Shown here: positions 16,087 to 24,646 of the stretch, piece after piece | Numbering within the stretch: the first letter of the stretch is position 1 | Layout of the letters: each line of letters begins with the position of its first letter | Virus record (IMG/VR): IMGVR_UViG_3300009506_000145 | Span: 1-28,884 of that record | Reading direction: 5' to 3' (one strand) | DNA length: 28,884 bases | Source of the DNA: a virus | Position numbers and translations under genes: made by a program | The notes under the pieces: generated by a model | The model's input: only the letters and a program-made list of their open reading frames with translations | What the model was told of the DNA's origin: nothing | The model's database searches: none

Positions 16087-17816
16087 GGAACCATCTCCTG
16101 TGATTGCTCTACCTGAATGTCCTCTTGTACTTGTGACACTAATCTTGCTGTCTCAGCGTCCTCAAACACACCTACATTGGGTTTAAATAGTTGATACCTA
16201 TCTAACCCTAGGCTATCACTAACAAGGTCTGAAAGAGCCTTTTTACTCATATGTGGCATGAGTGTTTGTCCCATAGGACTACTCATCAACATATTGAGGT
16301 TTTGCATTAATTGTGCCTGTGCTGCAAAATGTCTTGCACCAATTGGTCTGATTTTACCAAGGGCAGTAATATCCTCTTTAGTTACACTGATGAAGTTCTG
16401 TACACCATAGTCATCATCCATTACACCTACAACATCAATTGTGTCCATATTACGTCTAGCTACTTCTAGCATAGCATTAAGGCAATTCTCCAACAATTCA
16501 GTTTCAAAGCTAGTAATCTTCTCTTGGAAGATGCGACCAGCTTTATTCTGCAATTGCTGCACCTCAAAGGCCGTTTTCTCACCGGGAGTCCTAATACCCA
16601 TAGCTTCACTAGGGGCACCTGCATATTGCTCCATACGAGCTTCTATGGCGCTAATTTCGTTAGCTGCTGAGATAACACCATTCATACCAGATGTTAGTTC
16701 TCTTACACCACCATTCTCATCTGTGTGGATAAGCTCACCCGGACCCCATCTGAACTGTTCTACCTCACCTCTAACCTCTAGTGGTGGATGAACAACTAAA
16801 TCCATTGCGTCAGCTTTAAGGTTTTCTAGGTGATCGATACGATATTGCAATCCAACTAAGTTATCTAATGGCCCCATAGACCACAAGTTATCTGGACGTG
16901 ACCTCCATCCAACATGATATATTGGCGCTCTACCTAACCAAGAAGGTATGTCACCATCTCTTACAACAGTAGACCTATCCATAACAGTGATAATCTTGTT
17001 ACGCTCTACGGTATCCCCTACCCTAATATCACCAAAGAACTCAAGAATCTCTACATAGTCGCTCATGTAGTATTCTTTAAGGTTACCAAAACCATCTGCA
17101 GTAAATGCTTCTGCTTTGTCATTATCTTCAATTGAATAGCTACCTAACTTACGGATAATCTCTTTACGTTTCTTAAGGGCATCTTTATAGAAATATGAAT
17201 CAGGTTCATCCTCAGACATATTCATAATTTCACCAATTGTCTTAATACTTCGTATAATCTTGAAACTATCTTCAAATGTGTCAGCCAAGGGGTTAAACAC
17301 AACATCTAATGGAGAAATACGGATAACCTTAGGGCCACTATAGCCTTGTACAGTTTCTCCATTATCAAGCGTTTTAGACGTACTCTCGTAGCTAACAGTT
17401 GCGAAGGCATTACCGTAGTCAATGTAGTCATATAACAACTTACTCATAATACGCCTAAAACCACCTTCTCTAGTTTTATTAAGCATATAACCTTCAATAG
17501 CATTAGCCTTATCTACATCAGCACTGTCAAGTGTATACGCTTGCCATTTAAGCCAATTGTCATTAGGAAATAATGAAGATAAGTAATTGCTGTGTAGATT
17601 ATCTCTAATCTGACATAGTTTAGGTAATGTAGTTTTATTCTTCCAAGGAAGGCTACTATTAGATGTAGTTGTAGTGTCAGTAGCAAAGATATAGTTTCTA
17701 AGCTCCTTCCACTCTCCAACCTTAGTTTTCTTCTGTTGATAAAATTTATCCCACAGGTAAACAATCTGTGCGGCCTTATCTTCAACGTTAAGTAATTCTG
17801 CCACTTTAATTGACAT
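16083..17816 (-). CDS. Portal protein
   Basis: The product is 577 aa, in the size range of podovirus portals. Features are an N-terminal helix with AAQIVYLWDKFYQQKKTKVGEW, then LPKLCQIRDNLHSNYLSSLF, a beta-rich middle with PKVIRISPLDVVFNPLAD, and a helical C-terminal part (GEKTAFEVQQLQNKAGRIFQ) typical of the crown and stem. The dodecameric ring at one vertex passes DNA during packaging. The start overlaps the terminase stop as TAATG, with GGAGG 9-10 bases upstream. Order terS-terL-portal-scaffold-capsid supports the call. Confidence 0.9.
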   Translation of the reverse strand: MSIKVAELLNVEDKAAQIVYLWDKFYQQKKTKVGEWKELRNYIFATDTTTTSNSSLPWKNKTTLPKLCQIRDNLHSNYLSSLFPNDNWLKWQAYTLDSADVDKANAIEGYMLNKTREGGFRRIMSKLLYDYIDYGNAFATVSYESTSKTLDNGETVQGYSGPKVIRISPLDVVFNPLADTFEDSFKIIRSIKTIGEIMNMSEDEPDSYFYKDALKKRKEIIRKLGSYSIEDNDKAEAFTADGFGNLKEYYMSDYVEILEFFGDIRVGDTVERNKIITVMDRSTVVRDGDIPSWLGRAPIYHVGWRSRPDNLWSMGPLDNLVGLQYRIDHLENLKADAMDLVVHPPLEVRGEVEQFRWGPGELIHTDENGGVRELTSGMNGVISAANEISAIEARMEQYAGAPSEAMGIRTPGEKTAFEVQQLQNKAGRIFQEKITSFETELLENCLNAMLEVARRNMDTIDVVGVMDDDYGVQNFISVTKEDITALGKIRPIGARHFAAQAQLMQNLNMLMSSPMGQTLMPHMSKKALSDLVSDSLGLDRYQLFKPNVGVFEDAETARLVSQVQEDIQVEQSQEMVP

Positions 17817-19381
17817 TAATTAATACCTCCAAACCTTCCATTGAAACTGATTACATTGTCCATGAAAGAATCTTTAATTGAATTTGTTTTAGGTCGTATA
17901 GCAATCTCTACCGCGCAAGCTAGGGCATCTTTTACATCGTCATGTGGTGGCCTAGCCAACACTAACTCTTCTTCCAATACTGGAGTAAAACCACCTTTAA
18001 AATGCCATACAGACATATTCTCATACCTATGTTCAAGTGCAGCAGCTATACGCTCTTCCTTAGTACCCTCATGTCTTGATGGCCTATGCTCATCAATACT
18101 TAACACCATACCATCACGCCTAATATGGTCTTTAAGGTCATTAACGATAATTTGTTGTGCTACAGTAACTTCCGCCCTAAGTTTCTTAAATTCCCATTTA
18201 GAATGTAATTGAGACACCCTATTAAAATACTCAGAGATTTGGTCTGTCTTAAATCTATCAATATCTAGAATATAAATAAATCCATCACAATCAACACCAA
18301 TTACAACAATAGCTGTACTGTCTGCCTTTTTACTTAATGAGAATGCAAAGTCAATAGCTGCGTATACATTTAATCTTTTATCTTTGAAATACCATTTTCC
18401 AGATTTTTGCTCTATAAACTTTCTATCATAATATTGGAACTTACCTCTATCAACACGATTAGAGGTTGGGTCGTTAGGGTCATTGTAATATTGTGCGTAG
18501 AATTGTGTTGTATCTTCATACTCAGCTTTAATCCTAGCTAAGATGTTTCTATTAAAGCCAAATGATTTACCATCTGCCCTAGTAGTTCTATCCCATAGGA
18601 ATGTACCATCTTCCTCTACTACATGTTCTTTAATATCCCAAATAGGAATTTCCTTTTCTATATCACCATCATCAGTATAGACGTAAGCCTTCTGTCGCTT
18701 CCATACATCGTAAATATCGGCTGGATGATACCTAGTACCACAAGCTTTAGTAAAACCCTCTGCTACGCGAATAGAGGCCATCTGTGACATAGCATCAGTA
18801 ACCTTCTTCCTTCCATCCTCTGTATAAGCGTTATCGGGTACAACAACGTCATCTGCTACAATTACATCAGCGTGCCACCCTGTCGTGTTAGTTGTAAGGC
18901 CAGCAGTAGAGATAGTCCAATCACGAATACCTTCTTGTTTACGTTTTGGGTGGTCTACAGCCATCTTACTAACTGACCACTTCTCCCTCTTACCTTCTTC
19001 TGGATGAATCATGTCAGGAAAATATCGTGTATAAACTTTAGATGTAAGTATATTTTTAATATCATATAGTTGCTTTTCTGCCAACTCAGCAGTAGCCGAG
19101 ATATACAAAATTGTAGTTTCTGGATATTTTGTAATATACCAAGCACACCATACAGCAACGCAATGACTCTTCATATGCGCACGAGGTAGAAGTAGTAATT
19201 GGTTAGTATTATTATTACTTTGTAACCATTTAAATACATCTTTATGAACTTCTCCATACACCCTGTGTGGGTTTACCAATTGTGCGAAATAATGTAAATC
19301 ATCTAAAGCCAGCTTTCTAATTTCCTTGGCAGATTCAGGCATATTATCTAATTTAAATTTAGCCTGTTCTTCCCAACTCAT
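17816..19381 (-). CDS. terL: Terminase large subunit (packaging ATPase and nuclease)
   Basis: The product is 521 aa. The ATPase part has an atypical Walker A, LLPRAHMKSH (residues 65-74), a Walker B, ADVIVADD (171-178), and LYISATAELAEKQ in the expected region. The RNase H-like nuclease has AAIDFAFS (D344), a second acidic strand YILDIDRF (near 370), and HDDVKDALA (D481, D482, D485). It cuts concatemeric DNA and drives it through the portal. TAATG coupling to the small subunit is visible. It is complete with all expected motifs. Confidence 0.95.
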   Translation of the reverse strand: MSWEEQAKFKLDNMPESAKEIRKLALDDLHYFAQLVNPHRVYGEVHKDVFKWLQSNNNTNQLLLLPRAHMKSHCVAVWCAWYITKYPETTILYISATAELAEKQLYDIKNILTSKVYTRYFPDMIHPEEGKREKWSVSKMAVDHPKRKQEGIRDWTISTAGLTTNTTGWHADVIVADDVVVPDNAYTEDGRKKVTDAMSQMASIRVAEGFTKACGTRYHPADIYDVWKRQKAYVYTDDGDIEKEIPIWDIKEHVVEEDGTFLWDRTTRADGKSFGFNRNILARIKAEYEDTTQFYAQYYNDPNDPTSNRVDRGKFQYYDRKFIEQKSGKWYFKDKRLNVYAAIDFAFSLSKKADSTAIVVIGVDCDGFIYILDIDRFKTDQISEYFNRVSQLHSKWEFKKLRAEVTVAQQIIVNDLKDHIRRDGMVLSIDEHRPSRHEGTKEERIAAALEHRYENMSVWHFKGGFTPVLEEELVLARPPHDDVKDALACAVEIAIRPKTNSIKDSFMDNVISFNGRFGGIN

Positions 19382-19890
19382 TATCTATAATTCTCCATAC
19401 GAGCAATATCAGCGCCATACTCATCTTCGATGGCAGCCCTAATCTTAAGTTCTTTCTCTACATCCTGTTTAGTTGGACGTCCAGCTCCACGCTTGCACCA
19501 TTCCTTTCCTGTAATATATTTTACAGCAACCATGTTAGGCTTATTTTCATCAAAGGCCATACCTAATGCACAACCTACCATATCACTTACCATCTTAACT
19601 TCTAACTCATCTCTCCACTTATCAACCATATTCTTAAAGAGTTTATTGTTAGTTATACGTTTCCAATGGTCCCACCCACATAAATACGTAATAGCGAATT
19701 GATACTCTGTTGGGTCACAAGCTTCCAGATAAAGTCTTTTTAATGATGGGTATACTTTACCTTCATACTCATAGTCCTCATCCTTCATTGTGTAAACAGC
19801 AGTATCTTTATCATAGTTCACTTCAAGAAACAATGATTGTGTCATAGGACGCCCCATAACATCCTTTAATCTACTTTTATCTATCTTCAT
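19381..19890 (-). CDS. terS: Terminase small subunit
   Basis: The product is 169 aa. A central helical region (FAITYLCGWDHWKRI) is followed by a C-terminal KRGAGRPTKQDVEKELKIRA segment that is common in podovirus small terminases. It lies directly before terL, the usual order. The small subunit forms a ring that recognises packaging sites and loads DNA onto the large subunit. The ATG at 19890 has AGGT about 7 bases upstream. No clear helix-turn-helix was placed by eye. Confidence 0.85.
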   Translation of the reverse strand: MKIDKSRLKDVMGRPMTQSLFLEVNYDKDTAVYTMKDEDYEYEGKVYPSLKRLYLEACDPTEYQFAITYLCGWDHWKRITNNKLFKNMVDKWRDELEVKMVSDMVGCALGMAFDENKPNMVAVKYITGKEWCKRGAGRPTKQDVEKELKIRAAIEDEYGADIARMENYR

Positions 19891-19898
19891 ATAGTTAC

Positions 19899-20021
19899 CT
19901 ATTTCTTTTTATATCCACTAGCGTAAATAGCTTTTCCTTGCTTCTCAGCTTGTTTTCTTGTTGGGTAGATTTTACCACTCTTACTCCACCTTCAACCACC
20001 TTTAACCTTATTTACTGGCAT
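19899..20021 (-). pseudogene. Small conserved phage ORF interrupted by in-frame UGA (readthrough or pseudogene)
   Basis: A perfect GGAGGTGA site 2-4 bases before the ATG at 20021 opens MPVNKVKGG, then UGA at 19994-19992. The same frame continues with RWSKSGKIYPTRKQAEKQGK and AIYASGYKKK to a TAG at 19901-19899. The downstream part has the pattern (SGK.YPTR.QAE.Q..AIYASG) of tiny proteins that I have seen in terminase regions of other phages, where an aromatic residue would stand at the UGA. No alternative start exists after the UGA. Either the gene is dead, or UGA (followed by A, a leaky context) is read as Trp, or it is a sequencing error. Confidence 0.6.
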
Positions 20022-20103
20022 ATCACCTCCAAATAGGTGAAGGCCCAGTAATGGGCCAACACGCAATTATCCTTATAGGTTATTGTTTGAGATTAGGCGC
20101 TAA

Positions 20104-22263
20104 TCAACTCAATCGTGTTAGCGTTACATTAGAGCTATATGTATTAACCCCGCTATCGAGTGTAACTGTCAGTTGACCTCCATCAGTGCTGAACGCATAA
20201 GTAATTACTGGTTCATTTCCTGATGTTGTAGCTGCAACAGGGAGCTCGATAGCGGTTGCGTCACCGCCTTCACGTCTTGCTACAATTATAGTTCGTTGTA
20301 TATATGTATAACCTGCTGAGACATTTCTGGTTACAACATCAAGTTGGTATGAAGCTCTTGAGTATGTGGATATTGCGTTGACGGTAAAGACAGTGTCATC
20401 TGTGCCAGTGTATGAACCTGTGTTAATTCTATCGTAGACTTCGCCGTAATTCTTATACCCTTTATTTCCAACAGCTTCGTTAATAGTGAGAGAACCAGAC
20501 CCAGCTTTCAATACAAGACCTGCCACATCACAACCAATCATTCTATCCACGGTAAGCGACCCGCCACCAGTTGTATAGACGACATTAGCCGTAGATCCTG
20601 TTAATTCAGATGAACTGATGCACCCTATTGTTGATGGGCTATTATCACAAGCAATTACAGAAGCAGGTGACAGGTAGTTCCCTCCGTTATCATCAGCGCC
20701 AATTGCAGTGTCGATGCCAATTAGTTGGAAGTTAGGATTATCACCTCCGGTCATTTCAATATGAGCATCTTGCGCTGGCAACAATTCAGCTAGACGACCG
20801 TTTCGCCTGAATTTTGTAGCGTTTACAATCAGACCAGCGTCACCTCCAACAAGTAGACCACCATACCCGTTACGGTCAATAACTCCACCTATAATCTGGT
20901 TGCTTGCAGCATTGCCATACGCGTTAACACCACGCTCGCCATTCCACTCAATTTTATTACTAGTGTAAGTTGAATCATTGGCTCCAGCCGTAATACGTAT
21001 CCCATCATATGTATTGGCATTTATCGTACAAAAAGATACTTTTGAGTCCACCAAACCAGTTATACCCTGGGCATTACTAGCAAAGTGACATAATAATGAC
21101 TCAACGCCGCCAAGTGTACTAAGAGAACCAAGGCCATTACTAAATCCATAGATACTGGTCATAAACAAATACGGAGCATAACAGGTGGAGTCAGGAAGAA
21201 AGTTAACTGACTTGCCATTTCCAAACCAAGATGTATGGAAAAATCGACAATACTTCCCGAATTTGATAAATGTCGCTTCGGACGTATCGTAGGCAATACC
21301 ATTAAGTCCTGTGAACGATGCAAGGTCTGAACAAGTATATTTCCATTTTCTATAGCCAGTAATCGTTGTCTTATCCTGAGTTGTAAGACCGCCAAGTAAA
21401 TAGTAAGTAATACAGGGATCGACCACAATATCTGTAGATAAATTAAAAGCACACTGAAAGGCAAGTTTATCTGTAGATGCCGTAGCTGACCCACTACCAA
21501 CAGCACCAAACCATCCGGTGTGAACTTTTGGAGAGGCTGTACCATCCCAGCCTTCAATCTGACGCACCCAACACCCAACAGTCACCGCCACGCTCGCAGA
21601 CGCGATATAAATACCCTGCTGAGTATCGACAGCTACCTCTGTTGTAAAATCACCCAAAGTCCACACAAACTGGCCAGAGCGACCACCTAGTGATAGAGTG
21701 GCAACCTGCCCCTCTTTAATAGGAGTTATAAGTTGTAGTTGTGCTATTGAATGTACTACACCATCTTCAAATACAGAGATATTGTATATCTCATGCGTAC
21801 CACCACCACTATCTGTCAATGTTACAACACCATTAACTTCAGCACTTATAGATGTAACAGTAGCACTTACACCTTCTAGAGATTTGTATGTAATTTCATC
21901 TGATAAGTCATAAAAATAATGTTGGCCAGTGAATGTACCAGCATTAAGTAGTGATACATCATCAACAGTTGTATTATTACTTATCGCAACACTTTGGATA
22001 TAAACTTCTTCAGAATCTACAAATTCTGTGGATGGACTTATATACCTCCCATTTAATTTTAACCTACGAGCTGATACTGTATCTGCGTTAAGGATGTCCT
22101 CCCCATTCATATCCAAATCGTTTCCCATTGTATTGGGTTCACCACTTGGATTACCTCTATACAATACACTCCCATTTAATGCTTCAGCAATAAGATCAAA
22201 ATTATCATTCATTACATTAAGATCGTTATTATTACTGATAGTTGAGAATTCTATTTTACTCAT
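20104..22263 (-). CDS. Tail spike with beta-helix, candidate polysaccharide depolymerase
   Basis: The product is 719 aa. Residues 1-75 are a tail-binding anchor (SVLYRGNPSGEPNTMGNDLDMNG) shared with the neighbouring fibre. HTGWFGAVGSGSATASTDKL (249-268) marks the usual entry to a right-handed beta-helix of tailspike enzymes. About 350-600 shows short repeated turns (NTYDGIRITAGANDSTYTSN, GGVIDRNGYGGLLVGGDAGL) as in pectate-lyase-like folds. The last 80 residues form a beta-rich trimerisation-type tip. It probably binds and cleaves host capsule or O-antigen; catalytic residues cannot be named by eye. GAGG lies 6 bases before the ATG. Confidence 0.8.
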   Translation of the reverse strand: MSKIEFSTISNNNDLNVMNDNFDLIAEALNGSVLYRGNPSGEPNTMGNDLDMNGEDILNADTVSARRLKLNGRYISPSTEFVDSEEVYIQSVAISNNTTVDDVSLLNAGTFTGQHYFYDLSDEITYKSLEGVSATVTSISAEVNGVVTLTDSGGGTHEIYNISVFEDGVVHSIAQLQLITPIKEGQVATLSLGGRSGQFVWTLGDFTTEVAVDTQQGIYIASASVAVTVGCWVRQIEGWDGTASPKVHTGWFGAVGSGSATASTDKLAFQCAFNLSTDIVVDPCITYYLLGGLTTQDKTTITGYRKWKYTCSDLASFTGLNGIAYDTSEATFIKFGKYCRFFHTSWFGNGKSVNFLPDSTCYAPYLFMTSIYGFSNGLGSLSTLGGVESLLCHFASNAQGITGLVDSKVSFCTINANTYDGIRITAGANDSTYTSNKIEWNGERGVNAYGNAASNQIIGGVIDRNGYGGLLVGGDAGLIVNATKFRRNGRLAELLPAQDAHIEMTGGDNPNFQLIGIDTAIGADDNGGNYLSPASVIACDNSPSTIGCISSSELTGSTANVVYTTGGGSLTVDRMIGCDVAGLVLKAGSGSLTINEAVGNKGYKNYGEVYDRINTGSYTGTDDTVFTVNAISTYSRASYQLDVVTRNVSAGYTYIQRTIIVARREGGDATAIELPVAATTSGNEPVITYAFSTDGGQLTVTLDSGVNTYSSNVTLTRLS

Positions 22264-22280
22264 TCTACCCTCTTATTAAA

Positions 22281-23957
22281 TTATACAGCTTCCCAATAAG
22301 CTATTCCATCACTACCACATTTTAATACAGATTCTACAGATGGCGCAGTAGATGGGTATACAACCTCACCTACAGTTACATCATCATCAAATGTTGTAGG
22401 CATAAGTATGTTAAATGGTGTTGTACTACTACTACCTGATGACAGTGTTAAGGAATCAACAATATAGTTATATGTAAGCTGTACATTATATGTTGTAACG
22501 TCAGACACATCTTTAATAAGTTGTAAGGATGCCCCAGAAGTACCACCAGTTAATTGTACACTCCTTACATAACTATCACCTATTAATCCAGACTCAGAAT
22601 CCCCATCAATAACTATTCTGTTGGCATTTACTGTTAAATCATAAGTAAGTGGATCTATAGTTTGTGTGAATAACGCACCTGTAGCGTAAGGACGGTATAT
22701 ATAAACATAATCCCCAGATGATGATGATATTGTATTATCTAATACATCTAAGTTCCCACCTAATTGTGGTGTAAGGTCTTCCACAAGGTTTGATAGTTTT
22801 CCAGAAAGTAGGTTATCTACTTCAGTCTCAGTATAGTAGAAATCATCATAGTCACCATCTTCTGGTACTACATCACCAGTACGTCCATTAAAACTAGATA
22901 CACCAATATCTACTACCGATTGGCTAATTGTAATAGCTCTACTTTCTGTACTACCTTCCATATAAAATGTAAGGGTTGGGTTAAGTCCAGTAGTTGTCTT
23001 ATACGCGTAAATACGGGTGATAATCACATCACCAGCAACACCAGACGCTCCTCCAACAATATCCTTACTCAGTACAATGTTAGATCTAGTAGTACCAACA
23101 CTAACTAAATTAGATGTACCTAGTGATGTTTCAGTATCATCTGTGTGTAATACCGCAGCAGTGACATATACTGTAACATTGTCAGTAGAGGATACCATAT
23201 CTAATGTATAACGTGTGTTAGTATCGCCAACAGTAATATCAGATGTAAGTGCTGCCTCCCTAGCCCATTGCCCAACTAATACCGGAGCACCTGCCACAGT
23301 ACAAGTAACAACTGCTGTAGATTCAGCTTCAGTAGATCTACTAAATGTAACAGTGTCATATCCTGACTTTAACGCTGAGTCATTATCTGTAAACCATACA
23401 GTTGTTGAGGAGGGCAGTTCAGAGGGGAGTAGGTATTGTGGGTGGGGGTCTGATGCAGCTTCATGTTCCGCAATACTGTCAGGGTTTAGTGCAAGTTCAG
23501 TACCATCTGACGCATATACAATATCATCCCCCGGTAATCCTGATGGTCCTGTACCACTATTACCTGTAACAAAATACACTTCACTATGAACACCTACATC
23601 ACTAGAAGTATAGTCTCTATGATATGTTATAGTTTTAATACCGGAGTTATCTATATAGTTATAAGCTAACATATCACTAAAGCTATCAACACTAACTTCT
23701 GTAATATTAGCTACTACTAAGTCGTTAGGTATTACCTCATCTCCTTGAATGCGTAATGTTGTTACATTTATTTCATTAACATTCAATAAATCATTACTAT
23801 TCAAATCAATATCATTATTGGAATGGTTAGGTTCTCCAATAGGATTATCCCTATACATTACCTTAGAGTTAAGTTCCTCCTCCAATAACTGAAAATTATT
23901 ATTTATTCCACTTAAGTCATAACCTGACCTAATATCTTTTAATGTTATCTTTGACAT
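22281..23957 (-). CDS. Tail fibre with shared anchor domain
   Basis: The product is 558 aa. The first 75 residues match the spike anchor (SKVMYRDNPIGEPNHSNNDIDLN). A short collagen-like piece (TGPSGLPGDD, near 136-145), EHEAASDPHPQYLLP (164-178) and VSSFNGRTGDVVPEDGDYDD (about 360) are widespread tail-fibre motifs. The end (VLKCGSDGIAYWEAV) is typical of a fibre tip. AGGAGA lies 4 bases before the ATG. It is the first gene of the late module on this strand, 17 bases before the spike gene. It probably works as a second receptor-binding protein or as an adaptor that carries the spike. Confidence 0.8.
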   Translation of the reverse strand: MSKITLKDIRSGYDLSGINNNFQLLEEELNSKVMYRDNPIGEPNHSNNDIDLNSNDLLNVNEINVTTLRIQGDEVIPNDLVVANITEVSVDSFSDMLAYNYIDNSGIKTITYHRDYTSSDVGVHSEVYFVTGNSGTGPSGLPGDDIVYASDGTELALNPDSIAEHEAASDPHPQYLLPSELPSSTTVWFTDNDSALKSGYDTVTFSRSTEAESTAVVTCTVAGAPVLVGQWAREAALTSDITVGDTNTRYTLDMVSSTDNVTVYVTAAVLHTDDTETSLGTSNLVSVGTTRSNIVLSKDIVGGASGVAGDVIITRIYAYKTTTGLNPTLTFYMEGSTESRAITISQSVVDIGVSSFNGRTGDVVPEDGDYDDFYYTETEVDNLLSGKLSNLVEDLTPQLGGNLDVLDNTISSSSGDYVYIYRPYATGALFTQTIDPLTYDLTVNANRIVIDGDSESGLIGDSYVRSVQLTGGTSGASLQLIKDVSDVTTYNVQLTYNYIVDSLTLSSGSSSTTPFNILMPTTFDDDVTVGEVVYPSTAPSVESVLKCGSDGIAYWEAV

Positions 23958-24034
23958 ATGTCTCCTAGTTTATATAAACGTTCACTTCGTTCACGAGAAA
24001 TTATTTACTATCTACCTCTTTCCCTGTTGGCATA

Positions 24035-24050
24035 ATTTTTGTTAGAAAAT
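24035..24050 (+). repeat. 16-nt near-palindromic element, copy 1
   Basis: ATTTTTGTTAGAAAAT. It agrees with copies at 26187-26202 and 28840-28855 at 14 of 16 positions, with both variable positions purines. ATTTT and AAAAT are inverted arms around a six-base centre TRTTRG. Confidence 0.6.
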
Positions 24051-24080
24051 ATTTAGGTGTAATGTAACATATCACAGCTA

Positions 24081-24103
24081 CCCCCTAACCCCCTTCCTCC
24101 CCC
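24081..24103 (-). other. G-rich tract in divergent region
   Basis: On the minus strand the tract reads G5-A-GG-AA-G5-TTA-G5. Three runs of five G plus one GG could form a two-layer G-quadruplex. It stands between the first two palindromes. Confidence 0.5.
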
Positions 24104-24304
24104 TAACACTTTGAATGAGAATCATTTGTATTTAACATTCCCTTCGGTCATGAGAATACTAATGAGAATGGTTGATATTTACATTCACTGCGTTCATGAG
24201 ACTACTTTCACATTCACTATACACATAACCCTTTGTTTTGATTGGGGTTTATATTGTTTTTCTACGCCTTTGGCGAGAATTTCAAACTTTTTCTATTGCC
24301 CCTA

Positions 24305-24333
24305 TTGACACCCCATGCAAACCGTGTTTTAAT
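24305..24333 (+). promoter_or_regulatory. Sigma70-like early promoter
   Basis: TTGACA at 24305-24310, 17 bases, then TTTAAT at 24328-24333 (TAATAT with a 19-base spacer is an alternative). It would start a transcript about 40 bases before the first small early gene. Confidence 0.6.
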
Positions 24334-24381
24334 ATATCACATATTCGGACACACAATCACTTTTATGTATAGGGGCGTTGA

Positions 24382-24462
24382 ATGTGGGATAGAATAGAGC
24401 TGTTTGGGGGGAGACCCAAGCGTAAAAACAAGCGTAAAAGGTTAACTGCAAGGGGCAAGTGA
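24382..24462 (+). CDS. 26-residue basic peptide, first early ORF
   Basis: The ORF encodes MWDRIELFGGRPKRKNKRKR and then LTARGK. AGGGG lies 6 bases before the ATG, and the stop is followed at once by the next gene (TGATATG), so the two are translationally linked. The C-terminal two thirds is strongly basic, which would suit binding to RNA, DNA or an acidic host protein. It lies just after a sigma70-like promoter. I do not recognise it. It could also be a leader peptide. Confidence 0.5.
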   Translation: MWDRIELFGGRPKRKNKRKRLTARGK

Positions 24463-24463
24463 T

Positions 24464-24646
24464 ATGACAAGCGAACAAGTTAAATGGGCAAAGCTACATG
24501 ACTGGTTTATCTATTGCGTTGAAATGGGTATTGACAAGTTTGAGGTAGTATGTAATGATGGCTATGGAATTCCATCAGGTGAATGGGTGGAAAGGGTTAT
24601 TACCTTCTCTGACTTCAACGCGATGAAAGAGTGGGCAGGGTATTGA
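24464..24646 (+). CDS. Small early protein, unknown
   Basis: The product is 60 aa, acidic and rich in aromatic residues (KLHDWFIYCVEMGIDKFEVVCNDGYG). AAGGGG lies 8 bases before the ATG. It is the first early gene of normal composition and follows the basic peptide by one base. A position directly behind the early promoter is typical of phage proteins that alter host functions, but no family is recognised. Its stop codon lies inside the -35 box of the next promoter. Confidence 0.65.
   Translation: MTSEQVKWAKLHDWFIYCVEMGIDKFEVVCNDGYGIPSGEWVERVITFSDFNAMKEWAGY

Larger units (their letters stand above)
23979..24275. repeat. Four dispersed palindromes with compensatory changes
   Basis: Copies are at 23979-23995 (CGT-TC-AC-TTC-GT-TC-ACG), 24136-24152 (CAT-TC-CC-TTC-GG-TC-ATG), 24182-24198 (CAT-TC-AC-TGC-GT-TC-ATG) and a shorter one at 24265-24275 (CGCC-TTT-GGCG). 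Outer and inner pairs change together, the TC/TC internal mismatch is kept, and each is followed by AGA. On the minus strand three copies have a C-GAA-G or C-GCA-G loop and tandem G.A mismatches, a combination known to make very stable DNA hairpins. Confidence 0.75.
23958..24381. promoter_or_regulatory. Divergent intergenic control region
   Basis: No gene is seen. The region separates the leftward late module from the rightward early module. It contains four related palindromes (see the repeat entry), one copy of the 16-nt ATTTTTGTTAGAAAAT element (24035-24050), a C-rich tract on the plus strand (24081-24103), several AATGAGAAT words and a sigma70-like promoter at its right end. No convincing sigma70 promoter reading left was found; late transcription probably uses another signal. 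Confidence 0.6.

Noticed and set aside
19992-19994. Alternative genetic code with UGA as Trp
   Set aside because: UGA is used as a normal stop in other genes (portal ends in ATGA overlap; the gp11-like gene ends in TGATG). Only one small ORF has an in-frame UGA.
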